Assembly: GCA_002162875.1 (NCBI GenBank)
Contig: MABA01000004.1
Span: 248,001-312,000, forward strand
Length of the DNA stretch: 64,000 bases
Direction of reading: 5' to 3'
Source: Rhodobacterales bacterium 52_120_T64
GTDB lineage: Bacteria; Pseudomonadota; Alphaproteobacteria; Rhodobacterales; Rhodobacteraceae
Part shown: in pieces, positions 17,277-26,726 of the stretch
How the letters are laid out: every line of letters starts with the position of its first letter
How positions within the stretch are numbered: the first letter of the stretch is position 1
The notes under the pieces: generated by a model
What the model saw: the letters and a program-made list of their open reading frames with translations, nothing else
Databases searched by the model: none
What the model was told of the DNA's origin: nothing
Program-made: the position numbers and the translations under genes

Positions 17277-20200
17277 ATGAAACCCCAGTTTCCGAAATTC
17301 CATGCTGAAAACTTACCGGACGAAGGATCGGTCCTTTCGCGCTTGATCGAGGAAGCGGGTATCGGAGTAGCTACAAGACAAGAAATTTCGATCCAAGCAA
17401 CCGATCTTGTTGAGAAGATCCGTTCAGCTACGAAACCCGGCGTGATGGAATCCTTCTTGGCCGAATACGGTCTTTCCACAAACGAAGGTGTGGCCTTGAT
17501 GTGTTTGGCCGAAGCACTGTTGCGCGTGCCCGATGCCAAAACAATTGACGCACTAATCGAGGATAAAATCGCACCCTCGAATTGGCGGCAACATCTGGGG
17601 CATTCCACTTCTGCGTTGGTTAACGCATCAACATGGGGGCTAATGTTGACCGGAAAGGTCTTGGACGATGGTGATGCGCGGGTGCTGGGGGCGATGAAGA
17701 CTGTGGTGAAACGGTTAGGGGAACCGGTTATTCGCAAAGCCGTGGCACAGGCCATGCGCGAAATGGGACGACAGTTTGTTTTGGGTGAAACAATTGAAAA
17801 AGCGCTTGCGAACGCTAAAACCGATGAGGGTGCTGGATATACGTACTCCTACGACATGCTTGGCGAAGCCGCACGGACCGAGGCAGACGCGAAGCGCTAT
17901 CATCTATCTTATTCAGCTGCGATCTCAGCAATGGCCAGCGCTTGCACATCTACCGACATTCGAGAAAATCCGGGAATTTCGGTGAAGCTGTCGGCTTTGC
18001 ATCCACGTTACGAGGTTGGGCAACGAGATCGTGTTATGGCGGAACTTGTCCCTCGCGTTCGCGCTTTGGCGCTGTTGGCGAAATCTGCAGGTATGGGGTT
18101 CAACATTGATGCCGAGGAAGCCGACCGACTGGAGTTGTCTTGTGAAGTTATTTACGAAGTACTTCAAGATCCTGCGCTGGCGAAATGGGACGGGTTTGGC
18201 GTAGTTGTACAGGCTTACGGTTTGCGCGCAGGACCAATGCTCGACTGGTTGTACGGTTTGGCTGAAACATTGGATCGCAAGATAATGGTGCGGCTTGTGA
18301 AGGGAGCCTATTGGGACACCGAGATCAAGTTGGCGCAGAGCTCGGGTCTGGACGGGTTTCCTGTTTTCACGCGAAAAGCGGCCACCGACGTTTCCTATAT
18401 CGCCAATGCCCGAAAACTGTTGAACATGCGGGACCGAATTTATCCGCAGTTTGCCACGCATAATGCTCATACTGTTGCCGCTGTTCTTGCAATGGCGGGC
18501 GACACGCAGGATTTTGAATTTCAGCGTCTCCACGGTATGGGGGAAAACCTTCACAGCGTGGTGATGGCGCAGGCACAAACCCGGTGCCGTATTTATGCCC
18601 CTGTCGGGGAGCACCGCGATTTGCTGGCCTATCTTGTGCGGCGTTTATTGGAAAACGGCGCGAACAGCTCGTTCGTGAACCAGATTGTGGATGAAAGTGT
18701 TCCCGCTGCCGAGGTGGCGACCGATCCTTTTTTACAGGTCGAGAAAGATCGTGATGCTGTGCAAAATCCGGCTATAGCAAAGCCTTCGGACTTATTCGGC
18801 GTCAAGCGCAAGAATGCCAAAGGGTGGGATTTGACCGACACCGAGGACTTGGCCAGTATAGAGGCCGCGCGCGCCCCCCATCGGAATAACCGTTTCCATG
18901 CTGGGCCAATGCTGTCTGGGGCGCCGGTCGGTGGAGAAGTCACGAATATCTGCAGCCCGTATGATCCTACCGATATTGTAGGCACAGTTACATCCGCCGC
19001 AGCAGAAGATATCGAAAATGCATTGGCAAACGCAAAGCCGTGGGGGGCAGATGCGAACACCCGTGCTGCAATTCTGCAAGCAGCGTCTGACCTATATGAA
19101 GAGCATTGCGGCGAGTTTTTTGCACTGTCGGCGCGAGAGGCGGGGAAAATACTGCCTGATGCGGTTTCGGAACTACGCGAGGCTGTCGATTTTCTGCGCT
19201 ATTACGGTGACCAGGCTCAGCTGCTGACCGGGCCAGCATGCGGGACTATTGCGTGTATATCCCCTTGGAACTTCCCGTTGGCAATCTTTACAGGTCAGAT
19301 TGCCGGAGCACTTGCCGCTGGCAACGCAGTTATCGCAAAACCTGCTGAACAAACCCCACTGATTGCCGCACAAGCCGTAGCTCTCTTGCATAAGGCCGGC
19401 GTTCCTCGCGACGCGCTGCAACTGTTACCCGGGGCGGGGCGCACTGTGGGTGCTGCGCTGTCTAGTGACCCGCGAATTGATGGTGTGTGTTTCACTGGAT
19501 CAACGCCAACTGCGCAACACATCAACCGTAACATGGCACAGAACCTTTCACCTTCCGCACCGCTTATTGCGGAAACTGGCGGATTGAACGCCATGATCGT
19601 CGATTCAACGGCGCTGCCCGAACAAGCCGTTCGCGATATATTGGTAAGTGCGTTCCAAAGCGCAGGGCAACGGTGCTCGTCTTTGCGGGTGTTGTATCTT
19701 CAGGAAGACATCGCCGCAGGGGTTTCCAAGATGTTATTCGGGGCGATGGATGAACTTCGTGCGGGAAACCCGTGGGAAATTTCTACGGATACGGGACCGA
19801 TCATTGATCAGTCTGCCGAGCGCAGATTTGCCAGATACATCGACGCGGCGCGGGGCGAAGGGCGGTTGTTGAAACAACTTGAGGCGCACGGGCGTGGTTA
19901 TTACATCCCGCCAACCGTTTTGAAAATCAACGGAATTGGTGATTTGGGGGAAGAAGTTTTCGGACCAGTTCTTCATATTGCAACTTTTGCGGCGGGCGAT
20001 ATCGACCAAGTCATTGCCGACATCAACGCTAGCGGTTTTGGTCTAACATTTGGAGTGCACAGCCGAATTGATGACCGTGTGCAGGGGTTTATCGACAAGT
20101 TGAACGTTGGAAATATTTACGTTAACCGTAATCAAGTCGGCGCGGTAGTTGGATCACAACCTTTCGGTGGGGAGGGGTTGTCAGGGACTGGACCCAAAGC

Positions 20201-20735
20201 TGGTGGGTCAGAATATCTGAGCAGATTAACAAAGTCGAAACACCACGTTTTTGCAGATTCCAAAAACCGACCAGCATTGTTGAAAGATGTTCAACGGGCG
20301 CTGGATGGGCTGACAGTGTCAGCGCTTGTTCCGCTATCCGTTGAAATTCTGCCTGGCCCAACCGGAGAATCCAACCGATTAAGCACGTTCGCAAGGGGCA
20401 AAGTATTATGTCTCGGGCCTACGCTCGCGGCTGCCGACGCACAAAAAACTGTTGCAAAAACCGCGGGATGCACCGCATTGCGTCTGGTTGTTGGTGGCGA
20501 CGTGTCGGGCATAGCGACGGCTGAGATTCTGCAAGATCTGTCAGATATAAATGCCGTTGTTTATTGGGGGGACGACGAAACTGCTCGTAAATTCAAAATT
20601 GCGCTCGCCGAACGTCCAGGCCCATTGCTGCCACTGATCATGGATACTGAACGATCGCGTTTCACAATAGAAAGGCATGTTTGCATCGATACAACAGCGT
20701 CTGGTGGCAATGCAGAACTGCTAGCCTCGGTGTAG
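17277..20735 (+). CDS. putA: Bifunctional proline dehydrogenase / P5C dehydrogenase PutA
   Basis: A 1152-residue enzyme oxidising proline to glutamate in two steps. The FAD proline-dehydrogenase barrel covers about residues 190-480 (VKLSALHPRYE, RLVKGAYWDTEI, YAPVGEHRDLLAYLVRRLLE). The aldehyde-dehydrogenase half covers about 540-1000, with the catalytic glutamate in AETGGLNAM and the catalytic cysteine near residue 800 in GQRCSSLRVL. There is no N-terminal ribbon-helix-helix domain, so this is the non-DNA-binding class, matching regulation by the divergent PutR. A CAGGAG ribosome site precedes the ATG. Confidence 0.97.
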   Translation: MKPQFPKFHAENLPDEGSVLSRLIEEAGIGVATRQEISIQATDLVEKIRSATKPGVMESFLAEYGLSTNEGVALMCLAEALLRVPDAKTIDALIEDKIAPSNWRQHLGHSTSALVNASTWGLMLTGKVLDDGDARVLGAMKTVVKRLGEPVIRKAVAQAMREMGRQFVLGETIEKALANAKTDEGAGYTYSYDMLGEAARTEADAKRYHLSYSAAISAMASACTSTDIRENPGISVKLSALHPRYEVGQRDRVMAELVPRVRALALLAKSAGMGFNIDAEEADRLELSCEVIYEVLQDPALAKWDGFGVVVQAYGLRAGPMLDWLYGLAETLDRKIMVRLVKGAYWDTEIKLAQSSGLDGFPVFTRKAATDVSYIANARKLLNMRDRIYPQFATHNAHTVAAVLAMAGDTQDFEFQRLHGMGENLHSVVMAQAQTRCRIYAPVGEHRDLLAYLVRRLLENGANSSFVNQIVDESVPAAEVATDPFLQVEKDRDAVQNPAIAKPSDLFGVKRKNAKGWDLTDTEDLASIEAARAPHRNNRFHAGPMLSGAPVGGEVTNICSPYDPTDIVGTVTSAAAEDIENALANAKPWGADANTRAAILQAASDLYEEHCGEFFALSAREAGKILPDAVSELREAVDFLRYYGDQAQLLTGPACGTIACISPWNFPLAIFTGQIAGALAAGNAVIAKPAEQTPLIAAQAVALLHKAGVPRDALQLLPGAGRTVGAALSSDPRIDGVCFTGSTPTAQHINRNMAQNLSPSAPLIAETGGLNAMIVDSTALPEQAVRDILVSAFQSAGQRCSSLRVLYLQEDIAAGVSKMLFGAMDELRAGNPWEISTDTGPIIDQSAERRFARYIDAARGEGRLLKQLEAHGRGYYIPPTVLKINGIGDLGEEVFGPVLHIATFAAGDIDQVIADINASGFGLTFGVHSRIDDRVQGFIDKLNVGNIYVNRNQVGAVVGSQPFGGEGLSGTGPKAGGSEYLSRLTKSKHHVFADSKNRPALLKDVQRALDGLTVSALVPLSVEILPGPTGESNRLSTFARGKVLCLGPTLAAADAQKTVAKTAGCTALRLVVGGDVSGIATAEILQDLSDINAVVYWGDDETARKFKIALAERPGPLLPLIMDTERSRFTIERHVCIDTTASGGNAELLASV

Positions 20736-20909
20736 AAAAAAACCGGCTAACGTGGAATTGTGGAATATGGCTGCTTGACCATGAAAACATTTGGTGAGTA
20801 CTGAACGCAATGTTAGGCGCTGCCTAGCGTAGTTGGGTTGATTTTTCGTCATGTTAATACTTCGATAAGATGAGTGCGGAAAGGGTAACGGTTTTCTGGG
20901 TACTAGACA

Positions 20910-21660
20910 TTACGTTTCGTTAAAGTTTATACCGACACAATAGGCCAGATTAATCCCGATGGTTGAGCGGTTCAGTTTTCCCAGCGGCGGTTTTACCGGA
21001 TAGTTTTCAACCGAACCCACGTCGCAGTTATTGGCTTGCGCCAGTATATATCGGCCCAAAACTTGGGGATTAAGGAATAAACTATTTGGCGAGTTCCCTA
21101 GAGTAGGACAATCAAAACCGTAGCGCCGCACGGTTTTTGTAACTTCTTTTGGGTGGTTTCATCGCACGTAAACACCTTGTTTTTTGTAAGAACCATCTTT
21201 CTTAAATTGGTATTCGAACTGCTCTGTCACTATCCTGTCTTGAAACGATACGACATCGTTGTGGTCGAGGGGGTATCAAGCCAGTGTAACACCGATAGCT
21301 TGAGGCTGTGCGCGGAAAAGGTCGCTCACGCGACCGTAGCTGACTTTGATATTAACAAACTTGTCAACATCTGAGCCGTGAATCGCGTTAAATTCTTGTT
21401 TGACCCGTTGGGTAGCTGCGGTTGAAAACATCCACCATTGCACCTTTTTTCATTAAGTGGAAGGTTTGGAGTACGGGTGTTTCCACCCATTTCGTGCTGT
21501 CGGTCCCGAAAATTGTCGACGTCACCTTTGCAGCTGTTCGAATAGATTCGTGGTTCCAATGCCTTGATGTTGGTGCGTCATTCTATGAAAAACGGCCCGT
21601 TGTTGAGCATATGGGTCAGGATCAGGATGTGCGTATTTGAGGCTTGTGCCGTGAGTGAGT
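20910..21660 (-). pseudogene. Unrecognised gene broken by frameshifts and stops
   Basis: No single frame is long, but on the minus strand protein-like sequence continues from about 21660 to 20910 across frames: GTDSTKWVETPVLQTFHLMK, then a shift, then EFNAIHGSDVDKFVNIKVSY, a TGA near 21284, VVSFQDRIVTEQFEYQFKKD, a TGA at 21159-21161, then TVRRYGFDCPTLGNSPNSLF and AYCVGINFNET before the final stop. The last three pieces share one frame over about 500 bases. Together they look like one degraded protein of some 230 residues or more, possibly exported. I do not recognise the family. It is probably a dead gene rather than a gene with sequencing errors, because at least three disruptions are needed. 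Confidence 0.55.
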
Positions 21661-21699
21661 AAAACTGAATGCTACATGTTAAAACTGAATGCTACATGT
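21660..21699. repeat. Two tandem copies of a 20-base unit
   Basis: The unit TAAAACTGAATGCTACATGT occurs twice with no gap (21660-21679 and 21680-21699). It lies at the edge of the pseudogene next to the glycosyltransferase gene. It is a recent tandem duplication, perhaps from slippage or a mobile-element scar. Confidence 0.9.
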
Positions 21700-21883
21700 A
21701 TCGTCAAACTCAAATTCCCTTTTTTGCAGTTAATGATAATGCAATCGGGGGGCTGAATCGCCTTGTTGGTTCGATAGTGTATAATTTTTGGTGGTGTATG
21801 GGTGTTTTGTGACAGCCAATAATTTTGGTTTTATTCTCTAATGAGGATCTTAGGGCGGGCAAAGGATGTGTTGCATGTGAATA

Positions 21884-24094
21884 TTACCCAAGCGCGCGCA
21901 TTCCAAGGCGTACGGCTCGGTTTGGGTTCAATTTCAGAATATGTTCGCCCAAAGATAGTGCGAGATCCTTGTGGCCTTTGTTTACCGCGCGATTAAACAA
22001 TTCGCGTTGGTAGCGTGGTGAATCTTTGCGCGTGCGCAACAGCTTGTAATATTCTTGGCTGGTCAAAGAACCATCCAGCGCGCCGAGAATGATCGGTGAC
22101 AGGATGCCCATTTGATTTAGCGAACTTCCAAGTCGATGACCCAAAAGCGGGGCGCGCAAATATTGTACGTTGTTGCCGGTGAAGCGTGCGGCGTGTTGGG
22201 CGTCGAGTGGCTCGTAAGGATCATACAGGATTGACACGCGATTGGCAGCTTGGCTGACCTTGGATGCATCGCCATATTTCCCGCTGAAATCACGATTCCA
22301 CACAACCTTATAGCGGCTCTCCCATGGGACCACCTTTTTATCAACGGTGCTTTGCGGTGAGATGGCCACAACATCGCAGCCCGGCGCAGCTGAAGAAAAG
22401 GCGCAGGCCGCGTATCCCCCCATGGAGGCGCCATAAAAAACTACACGATCGAACTGCTTGAAAAAGCCTTCGTCCTTGAGCTGGTCAAACTGATCCGAAA
22501 CCCATTGTTCACGATACCATGTCCAGCCGCCAGCTAGTACGCCTAGCATGGACCAGCCTTGATCCTTTATGAATTTATAGCCCCATGGGCGACGATCCTC
22601 GCGTTTGGTCATGGCGATGTCTAGGTTATCAAAGGTCACGACCAGCGTATCAGAGCTGCGCGGCATGTAGAGGAAGCTGTGGCCATTGGTGCCCTGACGA
22701 TACCAGCCCTCATCGCCAGCCAGTTCCTTGGCAATTCGATCCCACGATCCTTCGGCGTCACTTATCTCGGGGGGGGTGGGCTGAACGCGAATGCGCGTGA
22801 TCTCTTGGTCGTCTTCCGTGCGGGTAGAAAGAGCCGTGTTGGTGCCGTATTTCTTTAGGAAGGGAAACGCTCCAGAACCTTTACGCACGTCCATAAACAC
22901 GCGGGTTTCCGAGTGCAGGCATTTTTCCAAAAATTTGTCGAGGAATGGCGTTTTGAATCGATCGCCAAATCCGGACAAGTTGCACAGCACATCAACAGCG
23001 CACAGGTCTTTCTCAGATCGGATCACGGTGATGCGATCGGGGTCCACATCGTTGTCGGTCAGAAATTTGGTATAATCGGCCAACCAGGTTTCGTCTTCTT
23101 CTTTAAACTTGCCGCGTCGGTTGGTGTTGATCAGCTGAATGCTGCAATCGAACTTGTGGTAGAGAGCGAGCACAAAACTGCGCGCGTTGCCTGTTAGATC
23201 AGCGACAGTCTGGACCTCTGTTAGGTCAAGATCATCAATCAAAGCGCCATCAAATGTGATATTGCCGCGACTCTTGATCGGGGCGAGCGCAGGGATGATG
23301 CCGTGTTCTTGCACCAACTTTTGCAGATAGCTGCCTTTGGGTGGTAGGCCGTCGTGAATGTTGCCAAGTTGACGTTTGTTCGAGGCCCACAGATGCATGG
23401 CTGTCGTTTCATCGCCGATCAACTCCTCGACCAATTCGGCGCGGCGCATGAATTTGAAACGTTCGCGAAAGGTGATCGGGTAGAAAGCGCTCAGTGGCAG
23501 CACATGCTCTTCCATCGCGAGCGCATGCGCGTAATGCGTGACCATCATCGGGCCCCATACGCCCCAAGGCTGGTGAGTTATGTGGACGGGTTTGCCCTTT
23601 TCGGCGGCTTTGCGCATGATCTCCTGGCGCTTACGTGGCAAAAAAGAAGCTATTGAATAACGATCATTTGTAAATTCAATCATTTGTCGCAGCATTACGC
23701 TATTAGCGGGTAGGCCCAGCACTGCATTGTTTACGCGGTACTCTCCTGGCAATTCATACCCAAACACGTAATCGCTTTCGTAGTTCATTGGGCGGTGGCA
23801 ATACACATCCGTGTCGACCCAAATCATGCCGGAGCATTTATGGATCATGTGCAAACGGAACCAATCGGCGAACAAAGCAAAGCTGTTTTTCTGTTCGTAT
23901 TTGATGAAGTCATCCGTGTCGATAATCTCGCGCCCGTCGCAGCGGATGACGCCATCCGGGACGTTGGGAATATCTTCATAGCTGAACAGCGTGATTTTTT
24001 GGCCCTTATCCACGAAAGACTTGAGGCACAATTGCTCCATCCAGCTGAGTGGACCACCGATCCAAAGCGTGCCGACCTCGCGCGTGCGTGCCAT
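21884..24094 (-). CDS. Three-domain glycosyltransferase / methyltransferase-like / alpha-beta hydrolase protein
   Basis: A 736-residue protein with three apparent domains. Residues 1-260 look like a GT32/capsule-type glycosyltransferase with the DXD motif WVDTDVYCHRP and an acceptor loop GYELPGEYRVNNAVLG. Residues about 285-470 resemble a class I methyltransferase core (DVLCNLSGFGD, RVFMDVRKGSGAFPFLKKYG) but lack a clear SAM glycine motif. Residues about 500-690 look like a serine hydrolase: nucleophile elbow GASMGGYAA, an Asp in ILYDPYEPLD and a His in LLGHRLGSS. It probably makes and modifies a surface glycan; the exact reaction is unknown. It is divergent from a GT2 glycosyltransferase. 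Confidence 0.75.
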   Translation of the reverse strand: MARTREVGTLWIGGPLSWMEQLCLKSFVDKGQKITLFSYEDIPNVPDGVIRCDGREIIDTDDFIKYEQKNSFALFADWFRLHMIHKCSGMIWVDTDVYCHRPMNYESDYVFGYELPGEYRVNNAVLGLPANSVMLRQMIEFTNDRYSIASFLPRKRQEIMRKAAEKGKPVHITHQPWGVWGPMMVTHYAHALAMEEHVLPLSAFYPITFRERFKFMRRAELVEELIGDETTAMHLWASNKRQLGNIHDGLPPKGSYLQKLVQEHGIIPALAPIKSRGNITFDGALIDDLDLTEVQTVADLTGNARSFVLALYHKFDCSIQLINTNRRGKFKEEDETWLADYTKFLTDNDVDPDRITVIRSEKDLCAVDVLCNLSGFGDRFKTPFLDKFLEKCLHSETRVFMDVRKGSGAFPFLKKYGTNTALSTRTEDDQEITRIRVQPTPPEISDAEGSWDRIAKELAGDEGWYRQGTNGHSFLYMPRSSDTLVVTFDNLDIAMTKREDRRPWGYKFIKDQGWSMLGVLAGGWTWYREQWVSDQFDQLKDEGFFKQFDRVVFYGASMGGYAACAFSSAAPGCDVVAISPQSTVDKKVVPWESRYKVVWNRDFSGKYGDASKVSQAANRVSILYDPYEPLDAQHAARFTGNNVQYLRAPLLGHRLGSSLNQMGILSPIILGALDGSLTSQEYYKLLRTRKDSPRYQRELFNRAVNKGHKDLALSLGEHILKLNPNRAVRLGMRALG

Positions 24095-24334
24095 CTACTG
24101 TTCCTTTTACCTGCGAGAGTCTTTGTAGCTGCGTCATTTTTCGACACTGTAGGGCTCCAAAAGGTGTTTGTGTACCACCAGATTGATAATTGCCCGTAAA
24201 TTTCCCAGCGCGTGGTTAGCACATCGACCAATTTGATGTACAAGGTTTGCGCGCTTGCGCGGGGCAATGGTGCTGCGTTATTGTTGACGAAATAGTAATA
24301 ATGACTGGATAAATCAGTCGGACTGCGAGGCACA

Positions 24335-25309
24335 ATGAGTAAAGAGACCTACACTGTCGTCTCGACCATGAAGAATGAAGGTCCCTATATCATTGATTGG
24401 GTAGCGCATTATCGAACGCTTGGGTTTGATAATATCCTAGTGTGCACCAATGATTGCACCGACCCGACTGTTGATATTTTGCTGCGCTTGCAAGAACTGG
24501 GACTGGTCACCCAACACAACACGATTGTGCGCAGGGCGGGCATTCATCGCAGCGCTTTGCGGCAAGCCTCGCGGCGCTATGATATCGTGATGAACGCCAC
24601 ATGGGTGTTTGTGTGCGATGTAGATGAATATTTGAACGTGCATTTAGGTGATGGCTCGGTTCAGGCGCTGGTCGAAGGGTCTGGTGCGGACGCGGACGTG
24701 ATTTCAGTGCCTTGGCGGATTTTCGGGCCCGATGGCATCGAGAAAATGGTTGATACGCCAGTAACAGAGCAGTTTACCAAGGGAGAGTTTGAATGGGATG
24801 GTGAGGCGCGCCCGCAAACCGGTAAATTCGTCAAATCCCTCTATACGAACCAGCACAAATTCCAGCGTATGGGATTGCATGCGCCAGTCAGCTTGCAAGA
24901 TCATGTGAGTGACACCAAACGCGTGTTGCCGGGCGGAGTTGATTATGTGGTGGATGGCGAGCGCACAGAAAACCCGCCGCTGTTTATCCATGCGCAAGTG
25001 AACCACTATGCGCTGCGTTCTATGGATAGTTTCCTGATCAAGCGGGCACGGGGCAGGGCGAACCATTCGCATCATGTGTTGGGGTTGGATTATTGGACCA
25101 AGTTTAACCTGAATGATCAAGCCGATACGTCGATAAAACGGTATAGCGCGGCCAGCGCGAAACTGGCCGAGGACTTGAAAAACGATCCGGTTTTGGGTGA
25201 GTTGCATGCGCGTGCAGTGGATTGGCACATGCGCAAAGCAGATTCGTTGAAAATGGATCCTGAGATGGATGGTCTGGTGGACGGGTTGAGAGCCGACATG
25301 ACATCATAA
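24335..25309 (+). CDS. GT2-type glycosyltransferase (Glyco_tranf_2_4-like)
   Basis: A 324-residue cytosolic glycosyltransferase. The start VVSTMKNEGPYIIDWVAHYR and the metal-binding DVDEY near residue 92 are typical of the GT2-like family that begins with a kinase-like MKNEG motif. The second half (VNHYALRSMDSFLIKRARGR) matches the conserved acceptor region. It is divergent from the three-domain glycosyltransferase across 240 bases and upstream of methyltransferase genes, so it likely acts in synthesis of an extracellular or capsular polysaccharide. The sugar is not known. Confidence 0.85.
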   Translation: MSKETYTVVSTMKNEGPYIIDWVAHYRTLGFDNILVCTNDCTDPTVDILLRLQELGLVTQHNTIVRRAGIHRSALRQASRRYDIVMNATWVFVCDVDEYLNVHLGDGSVQALVEGSGADADVISVPWRIFGPDGIEKMVDTPVTEQFTKGEFEWDGEARPQTGKFVKSLYTNQHKFQRMGLHAPVSLQDHVSDTKRVLPGGVDYVVDGERTENPPLFIHAQVNHYALRSMDSFLIKRARGRANHSHHVLGLDYWTKFNLNDQADTSIKRYSAASAKLAEDLKNDPVLGELHARAVDWHMRKADSLKMDPEMDGLVDGLRADMTS

Positions 25310-25345
25310 TGTAAAAGTAAACCGCTTGGCGACAATGCGGGAAAA

Positions 25346-25665
25346 ACTTGGACTGTTGCTGAAATCTGGAAACATAGGTTAAGCAGTAGAAATCTGAAAG
25401 ACGACGCACTGGCGATGGACCGCTCCGAGCTGACATTCATCCCCGAAGTCGGTGATTTGGTTCGGGCGCATTTACGAGAAAGCCAATGTTATTATGGGAT
25501 TTGGCAGTGGTGATCGACCGTTAGGGCCTCCGAGATGCCGAGCAAGATGATCTACTCAGTTGAAGGCAGCCGAGTTTGGACTAAAGTGATGCCGCGCTGG
25601 GCAGATAGCTCGAAGCGGAGGCCGCGCCGATATGCGTGGCACACGCTCTCTGGAAGTTGATTTAG
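25346..25665 (+). pseudogene. Relic of a methyltransferase-like gene
   Basis: Joined frames on the + strand give ALAMDRSELTFIPEVGDLVR, then after a +1 shift ANVIMGFGSG, then after another shift ASEMPSKMIYSVEGSRVWTK. This follows the order of a roseobacter methyltransferase-like family in which a GSGGST motif is followed by a short helix and FSVES. The frame breaks lie near 25480 and 25520 and the C-terminal half is missing. It lies between a glycosyltransferase and an intact methyltransferase gene, so it was probably a member of the same glycan cluster. Confidence 0.55.
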
Positions 25666-25683
25666 CAAAACAATGAGCTAATT

Positions 25684-26424
25684 TTAGTCGTTGTTCCAGC
25701 GGTTCATATAGTCTGTTTGAAAGACTTTTCCGCCCGATTTCACGCGATGCTTCGGTTTACGTACAGCGTAGTTAAGGATGATTCCGCCACTGGTGAGCGC
25801 CCCAGATAGTCGTGGGCGCTTGCCGGTGATATTCGGGTTGGTCGTGGTGACCACCTTGTTTGCGTACATGGGCATCAAAGGCTGCAGCGAGCAGTGCAGC
25901 ACCTCGTAGCCCAGCGCTTTTTCCCAGAAACCGTACACCATTTCTGGGTTAATTTGGTAGAAGGAGTGATTCACCCAATTGTTGCAGGGGGAATGGCCAA
26001 TCAACACCCCGCCTGCTTTTAGCATTTTGTGTATATTGCGGTAGGCCGTCGGCAGATCGAAGATGTGCTCGCAGGTCCCGCCGTCGTAGATCACATCAAA
26101 TTTGTTTTCGAGTGCCTTGGGTAGTTCTGCGCTAAGGTCTTGGATGATACTCGCGTCCTCGAAGTCAGAGAAATCGATTGAGTCCACAGACGAAAAACCA
26201 AGCTTTTCAAAGAAGGTTTCTGAATATTGATTATCAGGGTTGGCCAACTCTTTTTCAGTAACGCCAGGCAGGTATTTTTCTAGTACGGCCTCGAACAGCG
26301 CAGCAGAGCGTTTGCGCCTTTTCCCGACCCAGCGTTGGCGCCCAAGCATTGCAAATTTACCGCTAAGTTCATTGTCTTTGACCGTCTCAATAAGACGGGC
26401 GGCAAGGGTGTCGGGAATGGCCAT
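25684..26424 (-). CDS. Class I SAM-dependent methyltransferase
   Basis: A 246-residue protein. FDVIYDGGTCEHIFDLPTAY near residue 110 and HKMLKAGGVLIGHSPCNNW near residue 130 match the acidic motif and post-motif strand of class I methyltransferases linked to polysaccharide biosynthesis. The usual N-terminal GxGxG is not clear, so SAM binding is likely but not shown by motif. It lies in the glycan-related region, convergent with the GT2 gene and the methyltransferase relic. Confidence 0.72.
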   Translation of the reverse strand: MAIPDTLAARLIETVKDNELSGKFAMLGRQRWVGKRRKRSAALFEAVLEKYLPGVTEKELANPDNQYSETFFEKLGFSSVDSIDFSDFEDASIIQDLSAELPKALENKFDVIYDGGTCEHIFDLPTAYRNIHKMLKAGGVLIGHSPCNNWVNHSFYQINPEMVYGFWEKALGYEVLHCSLQPLMPMYANKVVTTTNPNITGKRPRLSGALTSGGIILNYAVRKPKHRVKSGGKVFQTDYMNRWNND

Positions 26425-26457
26425 TGAACTGCTCTTCTGATATTGACGCTGTGCGCC

Positions 26458-26726
26458 TTAAAGTGTTTTCGCGATCATAACCCGATCAGCCCGGTGAGTT
26501 GGTGTCTCGATTCCCAAACGGTTGATCATTTTGCGAATAGGGGCATCACTGCCTTGTTTTTAGAGATTGACAAGCGGTTAATACGAGGTTGGTCCCGGGT
26601 CTTCCGAGCGTTGCAGGGGCGGGTTGACATGTCTTTTCCGTCAAGCGGGGACACGTTCAAAACGGTGATTGCGTTTGTTTCGAGTGCTTTCACCGCTTCA
26701 TATAATAAAATCATTTTGTCTGCCAT
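26458..26726 (-). pseudogene. Possible relic of a gene upstream of the methyltransferase
   Basis: A 66-codon frame (MADKMILLYEAVKALETN to VMPLFAK) ends in a TGA that overlaps ATGATC; in the next frame the sequence continues as MINRLGIETPTHRADRVMIA up to a TAA at 26458, 34 bases before the methyltransferase ATG. The two pieces read as one C-terminal region broken by a single shift. The family is not recognised. The rest of the stretch 26727-27124 shows nothing I can identify. Confidence 0.3.
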
